Assembly: GCA_963839475.1 (NCBI GenBank) | Contig: CAWIVH010000020.1 | Coordinates: 434,001 to 498,000, forward strand | DNA length: 64,000 bases | Direction: 5' to 3' | DNA from: CAWIVH01 sp963839475 | GTDB taxonomy: Bacteria; Acidobacteriota; UBA6911 | In this document: positions 45,472-54,637 of the stretch, piece by piece | How positions within the stretch are numbered: position 1 is the stretch's first letter | Layout: each line of letters starts with the position of its first letter | Notes under the pieces: generated by a model | What the model saw: only the letters and a program-made list of their open reading frames with translations | Database searches by the model: none | Told to the model about the DNA's origin: nothing | Program-made: the position numbers and the translations under genes

Positions 45472-48400
45472 ATGGCCTGGCCCGAGATGCTGAATCCGAA
45501 AACGCTGCCGGTCCCGATCATCGTAAACGGATGCAAAGTCTATGCACGCCCCGGCCAGACTGTCCTCGAAACCGTACGGGAGCAGGACCTCGACAGCATC
45601 CCAACCCTTTGCCATGACCCGAGGCTTGAACCCTATGGATCCTGCTTTCTCTGCGTAGTCGAGATCCGAGGAGCGCCGCGCCTGGTTCCCGCATGCGTCA
45701 CCAAAGTTAGAGATGGCATGGAGATCACAACCCACAGCGAAAGGATTTTCCGGGCGCGCAAGACCGCCCTGGAACTCCTGCTCTCCGACCATTATGCCGA
45801 TTGCGTTTGCCCGGCAAGCCAGGCTTGCCCCGCAGGAGTGGACGTGCAGGGCTATCTCGGTTTCGCCCAGCTTGGCCTCTATGCGGAGGCGCTCGAGCTC
45901 GTCCGGGAGAAAAACCCATTGCCCGTGGTGTGCGGGCGCGTCTGCGTGCGCAAATGCGAAGTTCGATGCGTCCGGTCCCGGGTGGACGAACCAGTGGGAA
46001 TCAATTTCGTCAAGCGATTTGCCGCTGAAAACGCTTCATTCCGGGCAAAGAAAGAAAATCCGCCTGATCCCAGCGGGAAAAGCGTGGCGGTCATTGGGGG
46101 AGGGCCGGCAGGTTTGACGTGCGCATCCTTCCTCGCCGCCAAAGGGCACAGGGTCAGGATATATGAATCCTTGCCTAAACTGGGCGGGATGCTGCGCTAC
46201 GGCATCCCGGAATACCGCCTTCCGCGCCAGGAATTGGATGCGGAGATTCAGCAGATCCTCAGCGGCGGGATCGAAGTGGAGGTCGGCAAATCTCTCGGTC
46301 GCGATTTCACCCTCGCGAGCCTTCTGGAAAGAGAGGGCTTCGCAATGGTGTTTCTGGCCACAGGTGCACCGCGAGGCAAGAGGATCGGAGTGCCGGGGGA
46401 GAATGGCGTCCAGAGATTGAGATCAGCACTGGACTTCCTGCGCGATATTGAGCTTGATGGGGCGCCAAAGCTTGGGGGGCGCGTCGCCGTGATTGGCGGA
46501 GGGAATTCGGCCATCGATGCAGCCCGCAGCGCCTTGCGCTGCGGAGCGGAGGAGGTGGTGATCCTATACCGCAGAACCCGGAGGGAGATGCCGGCCCACC
46601 CGGAAGAAATTGATGCCGCCGAAAAGGAAGGAGTGAAGCTGCAGTTTCTCACGGCTCCCCTCGAAGTCTTGTCTCAAAACGGCCTACTGACGGCGGTTCG
46701 CTGCCAAAGGATGGTCCTGGGTGAGCCTGATCCGAGCGGCCGCAGAAAGCCGGTGCCGCTTCCCGGTTCTGAATTTGATTATCGCTGCGACTATCTTTAC
46801 ACAGCCATCGGCCAGGACACGGATCTCGCCATGCTGCAGGAAGAGCCGACCGCTCTCCGTCCCGATATCACTCCCTGGTCCACCCTGCGCGCCGATCCGT
46901 CGACCATGGCGACGTCAGCCGGAAGAATCTTTGCCGGAGGCGATGTCGTTGCCGGCCCTTCCGCAATTGTCGATGCCATCGCTCACGGCCGCAAGGCCGC
47001 TGAAGCCATAGATCATTGCATCCGCACCGGCAGGCCCAAACCGCCGGATACCGTTTTTCTGAGCCGAAAAGAAAAATATGGTTCTCTGTCCGATTCTGCT
47101 TTGGACGGCATTGAGCCTGAACCGCGCTCCGTCATGCCGGAAAGAGCCGCGGCAGAACGGATCCGGGATTTCCAGCCTGTCGAACTGGGATTAAATGAGA
47201 AGCAAACCCGGGCAGAGGCATCCCGATGCCTGCAGTGCGGCTGCAAATCGGTCTATAGTTGCGAGCTGAAGCGCCTTGCCTCCGAATACGGCGTAGATCT
47301 TAGGGACTTTTCAGGCTCCGCACGCAAACATCGACCCGATACAAGCCATCCATTGATCCGGCATGATCCCAACAAATGCATTCTTTGCGGCCGCTGCGTT
47401 CGGACCTGCTCCGAACTGGTCGGGCTTTCGGTTTTCGGATTCGTGGGGCGCGGATTCGGGACTTTGGTGAAGCCGGCATGCGGCAAGCCGCTGGGTGAAA
47501 GTGCCTGCATCGGTTGCGGCTCTTGCACCGAATCCTGTCCGACCGGGTCGCTCGAGCGAGTGCTCCCCTGGCGAGGTCAGGGACCCTGGAAAACCACCAC
47601 GACCGGCTCGGTCTGCACCTTTTGCTCCGTCGGATGCGAGATGGAAATACACTTTGCGGCCAAGGAGCACCTTTGGGCTACCGCCGTGCACTCCCGCCGT
47701 GAGGGAAGCGAGCTTTGCCGCAAAGGAAGGTTCGGAACCAGCTTGATCCATGGCCCGGACCGGCTTAAGCGGCCATTGATTAAAAAAGCCGGCCGCCTGG
47801 TCGAAACTGATTGGGACGAAGCCATCGCATTCGCGGCCGGAATCCTCCGAAAGCAGGTTGAGAAGCACGGCAGCGAAGCCGTCGCGGTGATGACTGCCGC
47901 GCGGATAACGCTGGAGGAAATGGTCCTGGTGCGACATCTTGCGGAAAGGGGATTGGGCACCAGCCATGTCGGCAGTATCGGCGAGCATTACCGCGGCGGC
48001 CCAAGGCACGATCTCGATGCGATTCTGGGTCGGACGGCATCGACCTGCTCGATCCAAGATTTGAGCCGCGCGGAAACGATAATCCTCGCAGGGGCAGATC
48101 CAACCGCCAGCTACCCGGTGGCGGCCATGGCTGTTCGTCAGGCGGCAAACCGGGGAGCCAGGGTGATCGCGCTCCACTCGAGCCGCATCGATCTTCTGCG
48201 GTCCGGGGATCTGTGGCTGGACGCCCGCCGGGGCACCGCAGGATGGATCTATGCAGCCATTCTGAAACACTTCACCTCCGAAGGGAAACAAACGATTCTT
48301 TGCGAAGACAAGCGAGAATGGGAGAAGCTCGAATCCTCTCTCTCGGGGATTTCGCTGGAAGATGCAGCCGTTACCTCCGGCGTCGCTGCCTCCAAATTGG

Positions 48401-49140
48401 ATGCCTGTATCCGAGAGCTTGCCGGCGGCAAAAAAACCGTGGCAGTCTATGATATCGATGACACCGTCGAAAGAGCATCCGGAGACCTGGTTGCGCTGGC
48501 ACAATGCCTGGCTTTAAGCGGGCACATGGGTCGGGAGGGTGAAGGTCTGCTCCTGCTGCGGGCTGATTCCAATAGCGAGGGAGCGCGCCAGACCGGCATA
48601 TCCAGGCCGCTTCATCCGGATCGGTTGCGTAGCGCCGTCCTGATTGGTGAGAACCCGCTGGCAAGTCCCCGTGCGCGCCGTGATTTTGAGAGACTGGAAG
48701 CTCTCGTAGTTATCGATCACTTCCTGACCGAATCGGGCAGAAATGCCGATGCAGTTCTGCCTGCCGCAACCCTGGCCGAATCCGAAGGCACAGTCATCAG
48801 TTGCGATGGCAGACTCGGATTCGTGCGGCAGGCCTCCGCTCCGCCGTCCGGACTATCCACGGGAGAAGTGCTCGCGCGCCTTGCCGAGGCGCTCGGGAGC
48901 CCGGTCCGGACCGCGGACCCGGGGCAACTTCGCGCGCAATTCGCGGTTTCTCTGAAAATGCGCGCAGCCCAATTTGAACGACTCCGGGAGGATGGCATGT
49001 CTCTACCCCGGAATGGACGGCTGAGGGCCCTGGAACCAGTCCGTGTCGGCACCTCCCCGTGGGTTGCCGATGTCTTTCCCTATGCGACCCTTGATGATGT
49101 CGTGAACAAGAAATTCGCCGCGTTGGGAATAGCCCGCTGA
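45472..49140 (+). CDS. StnC-like subunit: Fer2 / GltD-like / ferredoxin / NuoG-like fusion
   Basis: 1222 residues. In order: [2Fe-2S] domain (Cys47, 58, 61, 75), a NuoG-type His/Cys [4Fe-4S] site (HYADCVCPASQAC), a GltD/NfnB-like module with FAD (VIGGGPAGLTCA, about 205) and NADPH (VIGGGNSAIDAA, about 341) sites, a two-cluster ferredoxin (CILCGRCVRTC about 636; CIGCGSCTESCP about 679), and a molybdopterin-type domain starting CTFCSVGC (about 715). Where formate dehydrogenases have Sec/Cys this protein has SIGEHY. It fits the third subunit of an Stn-type NADH/NADPH/ferredoxin transhydrogenase. That assignment rests on domain order. Confidence 0.85.
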   Translation: MAWPEMLNPKTLPVPIIVNGCKVYARPGQTVLETVREQDLDSIPTLCHDPRLEPYGSCFLCVVEIRGAPRLVPACVTKVRDGMEITTHSERIFRARKTALELLLSDHYADCVCPASQACPAGVDVQGYLGFAQLGLYAEALELVREKNPLPVVCGRVCVRKCEVRCVRSRVDEPVGINFVKRFAAENASFRAKKENPPDPSGKSVAVIGGGPAGLTCASFLAAKGHRVRIYESLPKLGGMLRYGIPEYRLPRQELDAEIQQILSGGIEVEVGKSLGRDFTLASLLEREGFAMVFLATGAPRGKRIGVPGENGVQRLRSALDFLRDIELDGAPKLGGRVAVIGGGNSAIDAARSALRCGAEEVVILYRRTRREMPAHPEEIDAAEKEGVKLQFLTAPLEVLSQNGLLTAVRCQRMVLGEPDPSGRRKPVPLPGSEFDYRCDYLYTAIGQDTDLAMLQEEPTALRPDITPWSTLRADPSTMATSAGRIFAGGDVVAGPSAIVDAIAHGRKAAEAIDHCIRTGRPKPPDTVFLSRKEKYGSLSDSALDGIEPEPRSVMPERAAAERIRDFQPVELGLNEKQTRAEASRCLQCGCKSVYSCELKRLASEYGVDLRDFSGSARKHRPDTSHPLIRHDPNKCILCGRCVRTCSELVGLSVFGFVGRGFGTLVKPACGKPLGESACIGCGSCTESCPTGSLERVLPWRGQGPWKTTTTGSVCTFCSVGCEMEIHFAAKEHLWATAVHSRREGSELCRKGRFGTSLIHGPDRLKRPLIKKAGRLVETDWDEAIAFAAGILRKQVEKHGSEAVAVMTAARITLEEMVLVRHLAERGLGTSHVGSIGEHYRGGPRHDLDAILGRTASTCSIQDLSRAETIILAGADPTASYPVAAMAVRQAANRGARVIALHSSRIDLLRSGDLWLDARRGTAGWIYAAILKHFTSEGKQTILCEDKREWEKLESSLSGISLEDAAVTSGVAASKLDACIRELAGGKKTVAVYDIDDTVERASGDLVALAQCLALSGHMGREGEGLLLLRADSNSEGARQTGISRPLHPDRLRSAVLIGENPLASPRARRDFERLEALVVIDHFLTESGRNADAVLPAATLAESEGTVISCDGRLGFVRQASAPPSGLSTGEVLARLAEALGSPVRTADPGQLRAQFAVSLKMRAAQFERLREDGMSLPRNGRLRALEPVRVGTSPWVADVFPYATLDDVVNKKFAALGIAR

Positions 49141-49305
49141 CACGACTCTGGCACCCCCCTCCCCTTCTCCTTCCTCCACCAACGCAAATGGCCGCCCCAT
49201 GGATGAAAAGGAATGGCGCCCCTGTTTTTATGGTATGTTGGAGTTGCCTGTCCGGCGGATCACGGGGAAGAGAGCGATCCGCTGCAAAGTATGGCCCGGA
49301 CTAAG

Positions 49306-49558
49306 TACTCTTGTTCGTAAATACGATAACGTATGCGCCGAGCGCGGCGGCCCTGGATGCGCGAAGCGACGACGAAGGCGATGCCAGCCATCGTCGAGGA
49401 GGAGCGACAAAGCAGACAGGGCCGCCCCGCCGGCGCCCGAAGGGCTGGTGGGCTTCAAGAAGCCGCTGGCAGTGGCGAGGACCAGGATGAGGTTTTTGGC
49501 TGATTGCGCGATCTTTGGAGCCCACCAGCAGACGTTATCGTATTTACGAACACGAGTA
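49306..49558. mobile_element. MITE-like element with 27-bp terminal inverted repeats
   Basis: Left end TACTCTTGTTCGTAAATACG.. (49306-49332) matches the reverse complement of the right end (49532-49558) at 26 of 27 positions. CTAAG flanks both sides (49301-49305 and 49559-49563), a likely 5-bp target duplication. The 199-base interior is GC-rich, codes for nothing convincing and has further inverted repeats (e.g. GCTGGTGGGCT with AGCCCACCAGC). It lies between the StnC-like gene and the next kinase. Confidence 0.8.
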
Positions 49559-49605
49559 CTAAGGCGCCCGGTCTTCAGGATACACCTGTTGAGGTCTGGA
49601 GATAA

Positions 49606-51066
49606 ATGGACCGGTTATTCGTCGAAGAACAGCTTTTTGTCAGACTCGGATGGTTCATCAGGATTCGCTGGGTTTTCCTCGCGGGACTCATTCTGACGGT
49701 TATCGTTGCCTCCCGCTACCAGGCCGATCTTCCCTATCTGAAAATCCTTGCCGTCGGGGGATTCATCGCTGTCTACAACCTTGCCCTGCTTGTTTATCAT
49801 CGCCGCACGCCGCATGGGACGATACCGGATGACAGGACGACTCAATTAGAGGCCAATTTCCAAATATCGGCGGACTATGCCTCCCTCTCTGCCGTGATCC
49901 ATTTGTCCGGGGGAGTGGAAAACCCGTTCATCTTCCTCTACCTCCTCCACGTCATCATCGGCAGCCTGATGCTGAGTCGGAACCAGGTTTGGGCCCACGG
50001 GATGCTCGCTTACATCCTTTTCCTTGCCGTGGTGATGCTCGAGTATTCCGGGATTCTGCCTCACTACACCTTGAGCGGCCTGTACCTGGCGCCCAAGCAT
50101 CACAATCTCTGGTTCGCCCTGGCGGTCAGCGGTACCCTTTTCCTAACCTTGATCAGCACGATCTATATGCTGTCGTCCATCGTTCAAAGCCTGCGCGACC
50201 GTGAACTGGAATTGATCCAAGCGCAGGGCATGCTGAAAAAGAAATCCCTGGCGCTCGAAGAGGCAAACCGGGACCTGCGGGACAAGCAGGCGCAGTTGGT
50301 TCAATCCGAAAAGCTGGCCTCCCTCGGCCAGTTGAGCGCTGGAATCGCTCACGAAATCAACAACCCGGTGCAATTCATCCAAGGAAACATGCGAATCCTG
50401 ACGGAGGCGATGGATGCCATTTTACCGGTTCTGGACCGTCACGCCGAATCGAATCCGGAACTGAAGATCGCGCGCCTTCCCTACCCGTTTTTTAAAAAGC
50501 ACATCCCAACGCTTTTGAAGGACATGACGCAGGGTACAATCCGGATCGCCGATATCGTGAAAGATCTCAAGAAATTCGCCCGTGCCGATGAAGGCCGGCT
50601 CGACGAAACAGTGGATCTGAATGAAGTCATTCGCGAAAGCCTGCGCCTCGTGAACAACAAGATCCGCCACCTGGTCGTCGAAACCCATCTGAATCCGGAA
50701 CTTCCGAAAATCCGGGGCAATGCAACCAAGATCGAACAAGTCATGGTGGTCAACCTCATTAATGCCGCGGAAGCGCTGGGTGAACAACCGGGCGGCCGCA
50801 TCGTCGTATCTACAGGATTCGGCGAGGGCCCGACGGATTTGTTCGTCTCAATCGAGGACAACGGGCCCGGAATGACGGCAGAAACCAGAAGCCGGTTGTT
50901 CGATCCGTTTTTCTCGACCAAACAAAGAAGCGGCGGAACCGGCCTGGGTCTTTCGATTGCGTATGGAATCATCAAGGATCACGGGGGATCGATCGATGTT
51001 GATACGACACCGGGCAAAGGGACAACTTTCCGCTATTCTTTCCAGGCGCTGAGGAGCCAGACATGA
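49606..51066 (+). CDS. NtrB-type membrane histidine kinase
   Basis: 486 residues. Six or so membrane helices (about 15-195) form the sensor; a coiled coil (RELELIQAQGMLKKKSLALEEANRDL) leads to the transmitter with GQLSAGIAHEINNPVQF (His249), N box QVMVVNLINAAEAL, DNGPGM and GGTGLGLSIAYGII. It phosphorylates the next gene product; the two overlap by 4 bases (ATGA). The ATG follows TCTGGAGATAA. The multi-helix sensor has no obvious ligand site; a membrane or quinone signal is possible. Confidence 0.9.
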   Translation: MDRLFVEEQLFVRLGWFIRIRWVFLAGLILTVIVASRYQADLPYLKILAVGGFIAVYNLALLVYHRRTPHGTIPDDRTTQLEANFQISADYASLSAVIHLSGGVENPFIFLYLLHVIIGSLMLSRNQVWAHGMLAYILFLAVVMLEYSGILPHYTLSGLYLAPKHHNLWFALAVSGTLFLTLISTIYMLSSIVQSLRDRELELIQAQGMLKKKSLALEEANRDLRDKQAQLVQSEKLASLGQLSAGIAHEINNPVQFIQGNMRILTEAMDAILPVLDRHAESNPELKIARLPYPFFKKHIPTLLKDMTQGTIRIADIVKDLKKFARADEGRLDETVDLNEVIRESLRLVNNKIRHLVVETHLNPELPKIRGNATKIEQVMVVNLINAAEALGEQPGGRIVVSTGFGEGPTDLFVSIEDNGPGMTAETRSRLFDPFFSTKQRSGGTGLGLSIAYGIIKDHGGSIDVDTTPGKGTTFRYSFQALRSQT

Positions 51067-52478
51067 GCCGGATCCTGATCGTCGATGATGAAGAGGCTGT
51101 CCTCAATTACTTCCTGGTGATGCTGGCCCAAAACCAGAAATATGAAGTTCAGGTGGTGAGCGACAGTACGCAAGCCATCCCAATCATCGATGCGGGTTAC
51201 TTCGATGCCCTCTTGCTCGACATGGACATGCCGCTGGTGCACGGCCGAGATGTGCTGAAGCATGTAAAGCAGAATCATCCGGGAATGGAGGTCATCGTCA
51301 TCACCGGGGTGGAGGATGTTCCGCTCGCGGTCGAGGCGATGAAGATGGGCGCTTACGATTACCTGTGCAAGCCGGTCGACGAAAGCCGCCTCCTCCTGAC
51401 GCTCGAGAGGGCGCTCGAACGCTCGAATCTGCGCGGCGAGATATCCAGGTTGCGCGAGCGAATCAGCCTCTCAACGCTGCCCCATAAGGAGGCATTTCAG
51501 GCAATCGTGACCCAGAACAGATCCTTTCTGCGGGTACTGCAGCGAGTCGACCAGATAGCCGCGAGCGAAAACAACGTGTTGATCTGGGGAGAGAGCGGAA
51601 CTGGGAAGGAACTCGTGGCGCGGGCCATTCACCAGATCAGCCGGAGAAAAGGCAAAGCCTTTGTTGCAGTGAATGCCGGAACTTTCGCTTCGGAGCTTTT
51701 TTCCTCGGAGTTTTTCGGCCATGAAAAAGGAGCCTTCACCGGGGCGATCCGCAGGAAAGCTGGATTTTTCGAGGAAGCGAACGGGGGAACCCTGTTTCTG
51801 GATGAAATCGGCGAACTCGAGCCTCCCGTGCAGTCAAAGTTATTGAGAGTTCTGCAGGAGGGAGAGTATTTCCGACTTGGATCTACCGAGCGGCTCGATG
51901 CGGACGTGCGTATACTCGCCTCCACCAACAAAGATCTGGCCGAGGAAATGGAAAAGGGGCATTTCCGGAAAGACCTCTACTACCGGTTGAATATCTGCTC
52001 GGTGTACCTGCCTCCCCTGAGAGAACGCGAAGGCGATGTGGAGCTGCTGGCTCATTTCTTCCTGGAAAAGCATTGCCGCCTGAATGCCAAGTCGATCACA
52101 TTCATCGAGCAGGAGGTTCTCGATGTCCTGGAGAATTACGAATATCCGGGCAACATCCGCGAGCTTGAAAACATAATTGCAGAATCGGCTGTAATCGAAT
52201 TGGGGAGAAGCCTCACCCGGCGGTCGCTCCCACGCTACCTGCTGGATGCAGTAACAAAATCACATGCCCTGACGGTACCTGCAGCCGAACGCAAGACCAT
52301 CGCCGAGCTGGAAGCGGATCACATCCGCCGGATTCTGGAGCTCACGGGCGGCAATCGTACAGTCGCGGCCCGGATCCTGGGAATCTCGCGGATGGGCCTT
52401 CACTCAAAGCTTCGACGCTATGGAATTGACGCTCAATTCCCTCAGGCAACGCCCCAGGGACCGGGAAAAACTCATTGA
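51063..52478 (+). CDS. NtrC-type sigma-54-dependent response regulator
   Basis: 471 residues. Receiver (phospho-Asp53 in LLLDMDMPL), AAA+ domain with Walker A GESGTGKE, GAFTGA loop for sigma-54 contact, Walker B GGTLFLDEIGEL, and a Fis-type helix-turn-helix (NRTVAARILGISRMGLHSKLRRYG). It activates sigma-54 promoters after phosphorylation by the kinase at 49606. Candidate targets in the window are the promoters at 1915 and 57596. The next gene starts 17 bases downstream. Confidence 0.95.
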   Translation: MSRILIVDDEEAVLNYFLVMLAQNQKYEVQVVSDSTQAIPIIDAGYFDALLLDMDMPLVHGRDVLKHVKQNHPGMEVIVITGVEDVPLAVEAMKMGAYDYLCKPVDESRLLLTLERALERSNLRGEISRLRERISLSTLPHKEAFQAIVTQNRSFLRVLQRVDQIAASENNVLIWGESGTGKELVARAIHQISRRKGKAFVAVNAGTFASELFSSEFFGHEKGAFTGAIRRKAGFFEEANGGTLFLDEIGELEPPVQSKLLRVLQEGEYFRLGSTERLDADVRILASTNKDLAEEMEKGHFRKDLYYRLNICSVYLPPLREREGDVELLAHFFLEKHCRLNAKSITFIEQEVLDVLENYEYPGNIRELENIIAESAVIELGRSLTRRSLPRYLLDAVTKSHALTVPAAERKTIAELEADHIRRILELTGGNRTVAARILGISRMGLHSKLRRYGIDAQFPQATPQGPGKTH

Positions 52479-52494
52479 TGATACCTTTGGGACT

Positions 52495-54402
52495 ATGCCG
52501 CTGATTACGCTGGATCGGGTCTCAATCTCCTACGGCCATCGGCCGCTGCTCGAGAATGCCTTCCTGCAGGTGGACAAAGGGGAGCGCGTCTCGGTCATCG
52601 GCAGAAACGGCTCCGGGAAATCAACCCTTTTGCGCATTCTGAACGGGGAACTCCTTCCAGACAGCGGGACTGTTTCCCGGCAGCCGGGCACGCGGCATGC
52701 CTGCCTCGACCAGGATGTGACCCTATCGGCCGACCGGCCGGTCTTCGACATCGTGGCCGAGGGTTTGAGTGACCTCGCGGACCTGGTGAAGTCCTACCAT
52801 CACGCCGCCCGCGAAGTCGCGGACCAGGGAACTGAAGCTTCACTCGCGCGACTCGGGTTGTTGCAGCACGAGCTCGAAGAAAAGGATGGCTGGCGAGTCG
52901 AACAGCGGGTAGAGCAGGTACTATCCAGACTGGGACTGCCCGCCGACGCGATCCTGGACACCCTTTCCGGCGGCTGGCGGCGGCGGGTCCTCCTGGCACG
53001 CGCACTCGTAGCACAGCCGGACCTGCTGCTGCTGGACGAACCGACGAATCACCTTGACATCGAAACCATCACCTGGCTTGAAGGCTTTGTCGCCGAATAC
53101 CCGGGAGCCGTGGTTTTCGTCACCCATGACCGCGCCTTCCTGCAGCGGCTGGCGACACGGATTGTGGAGATCGACCGCGGCCGTATCACTTCCTGGCCGG
53201 TAGATTACGCCACATTCCTGCGACGCAAGGAGGATTCGCTGGCCAATGAATCCCTCAGCCAGGCAAAATTCGACGACAAGCTGGCAGAAGAAGAAGCTTG
53301 GCTTAGGCAGGGAGTCAAAGCCAGACGGACGCGCAACGAGGGGCGCGTTCGTGCCCTTATGGCGATGAGAGAGGAAAGGGCTGCCCGGCGTGAACAAACC
53401 GGCACGGCGCGTTTCCAGCTGGACGCGGCCGATCCTTCAGGCAAGCTTGTTTTCGAGGCAAAGAACATCAGCAAGGCATACAACGGGCGGCCCGTGGTGC
53501 AGGATTTCTCGGCCCGAATCCTGCGCGGGGACAGGATCGGGCTCATTGGCCCGAACGGCGCCGGCAAAACCACCCTGCTCCGCCTCATGCTGCAGGAACT
53601 GCCACCCGATACGGGTGAGGTGCGGCGCGGGGCCAATGTCCTCGTGGCCTATTTCGACCAGCAGAGGGTCCAGCTGGACCCGGAAAAAACGGTCTTCGAT
53701 ACCATTGGCCAGGGAGCGGAAGTTGTCACCGTCAACGGCCGCCCTCGACACGTGCATGGCTATCTGAAGGATTTCCTCTTCCAGCCGGAACAGGCCCTCT
53801 CACCGGTGAAAGCCCTTTCCGGCGGCGAAAGAAACCGCCTCATGCTGGCTATTCTCCTGACCCAGCCCGCCAACGTCCTGATGCTCGACGAGCCGACCAA
53901 CGATCTCGATCTCGAAACCCTCGAACTGCTGGAAGATCAGCTCGCCGATTTTCCCGGTACGCTGCTGCTCGTAAGCCACGACCGCGTATTCCTGGACAAC
54001 GTCGTTACCAGCACGCTGGTGTTCGAGGGATCAGGCAGGATTCAGGAATACGTGGGCGGCTATGAAGATTGGCTGCGGCAGCGCCCCGAGCAGAGGGCGC
54101 CCGGGTCTCAGCCTGCCCGCCGTGCCGATGTGGAGCCTCCTGCCGCACCGGCGCCGAGTAATCAGCCGGCAGCCAGGAAGAAGCTTTCCTATAACGAGCA
54201 GCGGGAGTTCGACCGGTTGCCCGGCCTCATTGCAGATATGGAAGCCGAATTGGAAAAAGTCTCCGCGGCCATCGCCGCCCCCGACTTTTACCTCGAATCC
54301 CCGGACGCCATCCGGCAGGCTTTGAACCGCGTCGAGGACCTGCAGAAGCGGCTGCTGGAAGCCTACACCCTTTGGGACGAACTCGATTCACGAAAATCAT
54401 AG
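52495..54402 (+). CDS. uup: ABC-F family ATPase (Uup-like)
   Basis: About 635 residues, the size of Uup. Two ABC domains with Walker A GRNGSGKST and GPNGAGKTT, signatures LSGGWRRR and LSGGERNR, and Walker B LLLDEPTNHLD and LMLDEPTNDLD. A linker of charged helices joins them, and a C-terminal coiled coil follows (RKKLSYNEQREFDRLPGLIADMEAELEKV). ABC-F proteins act on ribosomes, and Uup also affects transposon excision. No membrane domain. ATG 52495 fits the family start MPLITLDRVSISYG. Confidence 0.92.
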   Translation: MPLITLDRVSISYGHRPLLENAFLQVDKGERVSVIGRNGSGKSTLLRILNGELLPDSGTVSRQPGTRHACLDQDVTLSADRPVFDIVAEGLSDLADLVKSYHHAAREVADQGTEASLARLGLLQHELEEKDGWRVEQRVEQVLSRLGLPADAILDTLSGGWRRRVLLARALVAQPDLLLLDEPTNHLDIETITWLEGFVAEYPGAVVFVTHDRAFLQRLATRIVEIDRGRITSWPVDYATFLRRKEDSLANESLSQAKFDDKLAEEEAWLRQGVKARRTRNEGRVRALMAMREERAARREQTGTARFQLDAADPSGKLVFEAKNISKAYNGRPVVQDFSARILRGDRIGLIGPNGAGKTTLLRLMLQELPPDTGEVRRGANVLVAYFDQQRVQLDPEKTVFDTIGQGAEVVTVNGRPRHVHGYLKDFLFQPEQALSPVKALSGGERNRLMLAILLTQPANVLMLDEPTNDLDLETLELLEDQLADFPGTLLLVSHDRVFLDNVVTSTLVFEGSGRIQEYVGGYEDWLRQRPEQRAPGSQPARRADVEPPAAPAPSNQPAARKKLSYNEQREFDRLPGLIADMEAELEKVSAAIAAPDFYLESPDAIRQALNRVEDLQKRLLEAYTLWDELDSRKS

Positions 54403-54637
54403 GCCGCCGGCCCGCCGCGAAAAATGCTCTAATGCCTTTTCAGGCATCTCCTTTCTAAAGCCCGTCAAGACAGGCTGGAGTCTTGGAACTGTTCCCTACC
54501 TCTGTTAGACTGCTCGCACAAAACTCGGGAGCAAAACCTTTGCTGGTTTTTTCCAGAAATCCCTCGGGGCAAAAGTGTCCCCGGGTCGGGTGAAACTCTG
54601 CCGGAGCGTACCCCCGGCGAAAGTCTCGGAGGCAGGC

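Noticed and set aside
45472..49140. Naming the 1222-residue protein formate dehydrogenase or glutamate synthase
   Set aside because: The metal-ligand residue looks lost and the GltD-like part is only one module; domain order fits StnC better.
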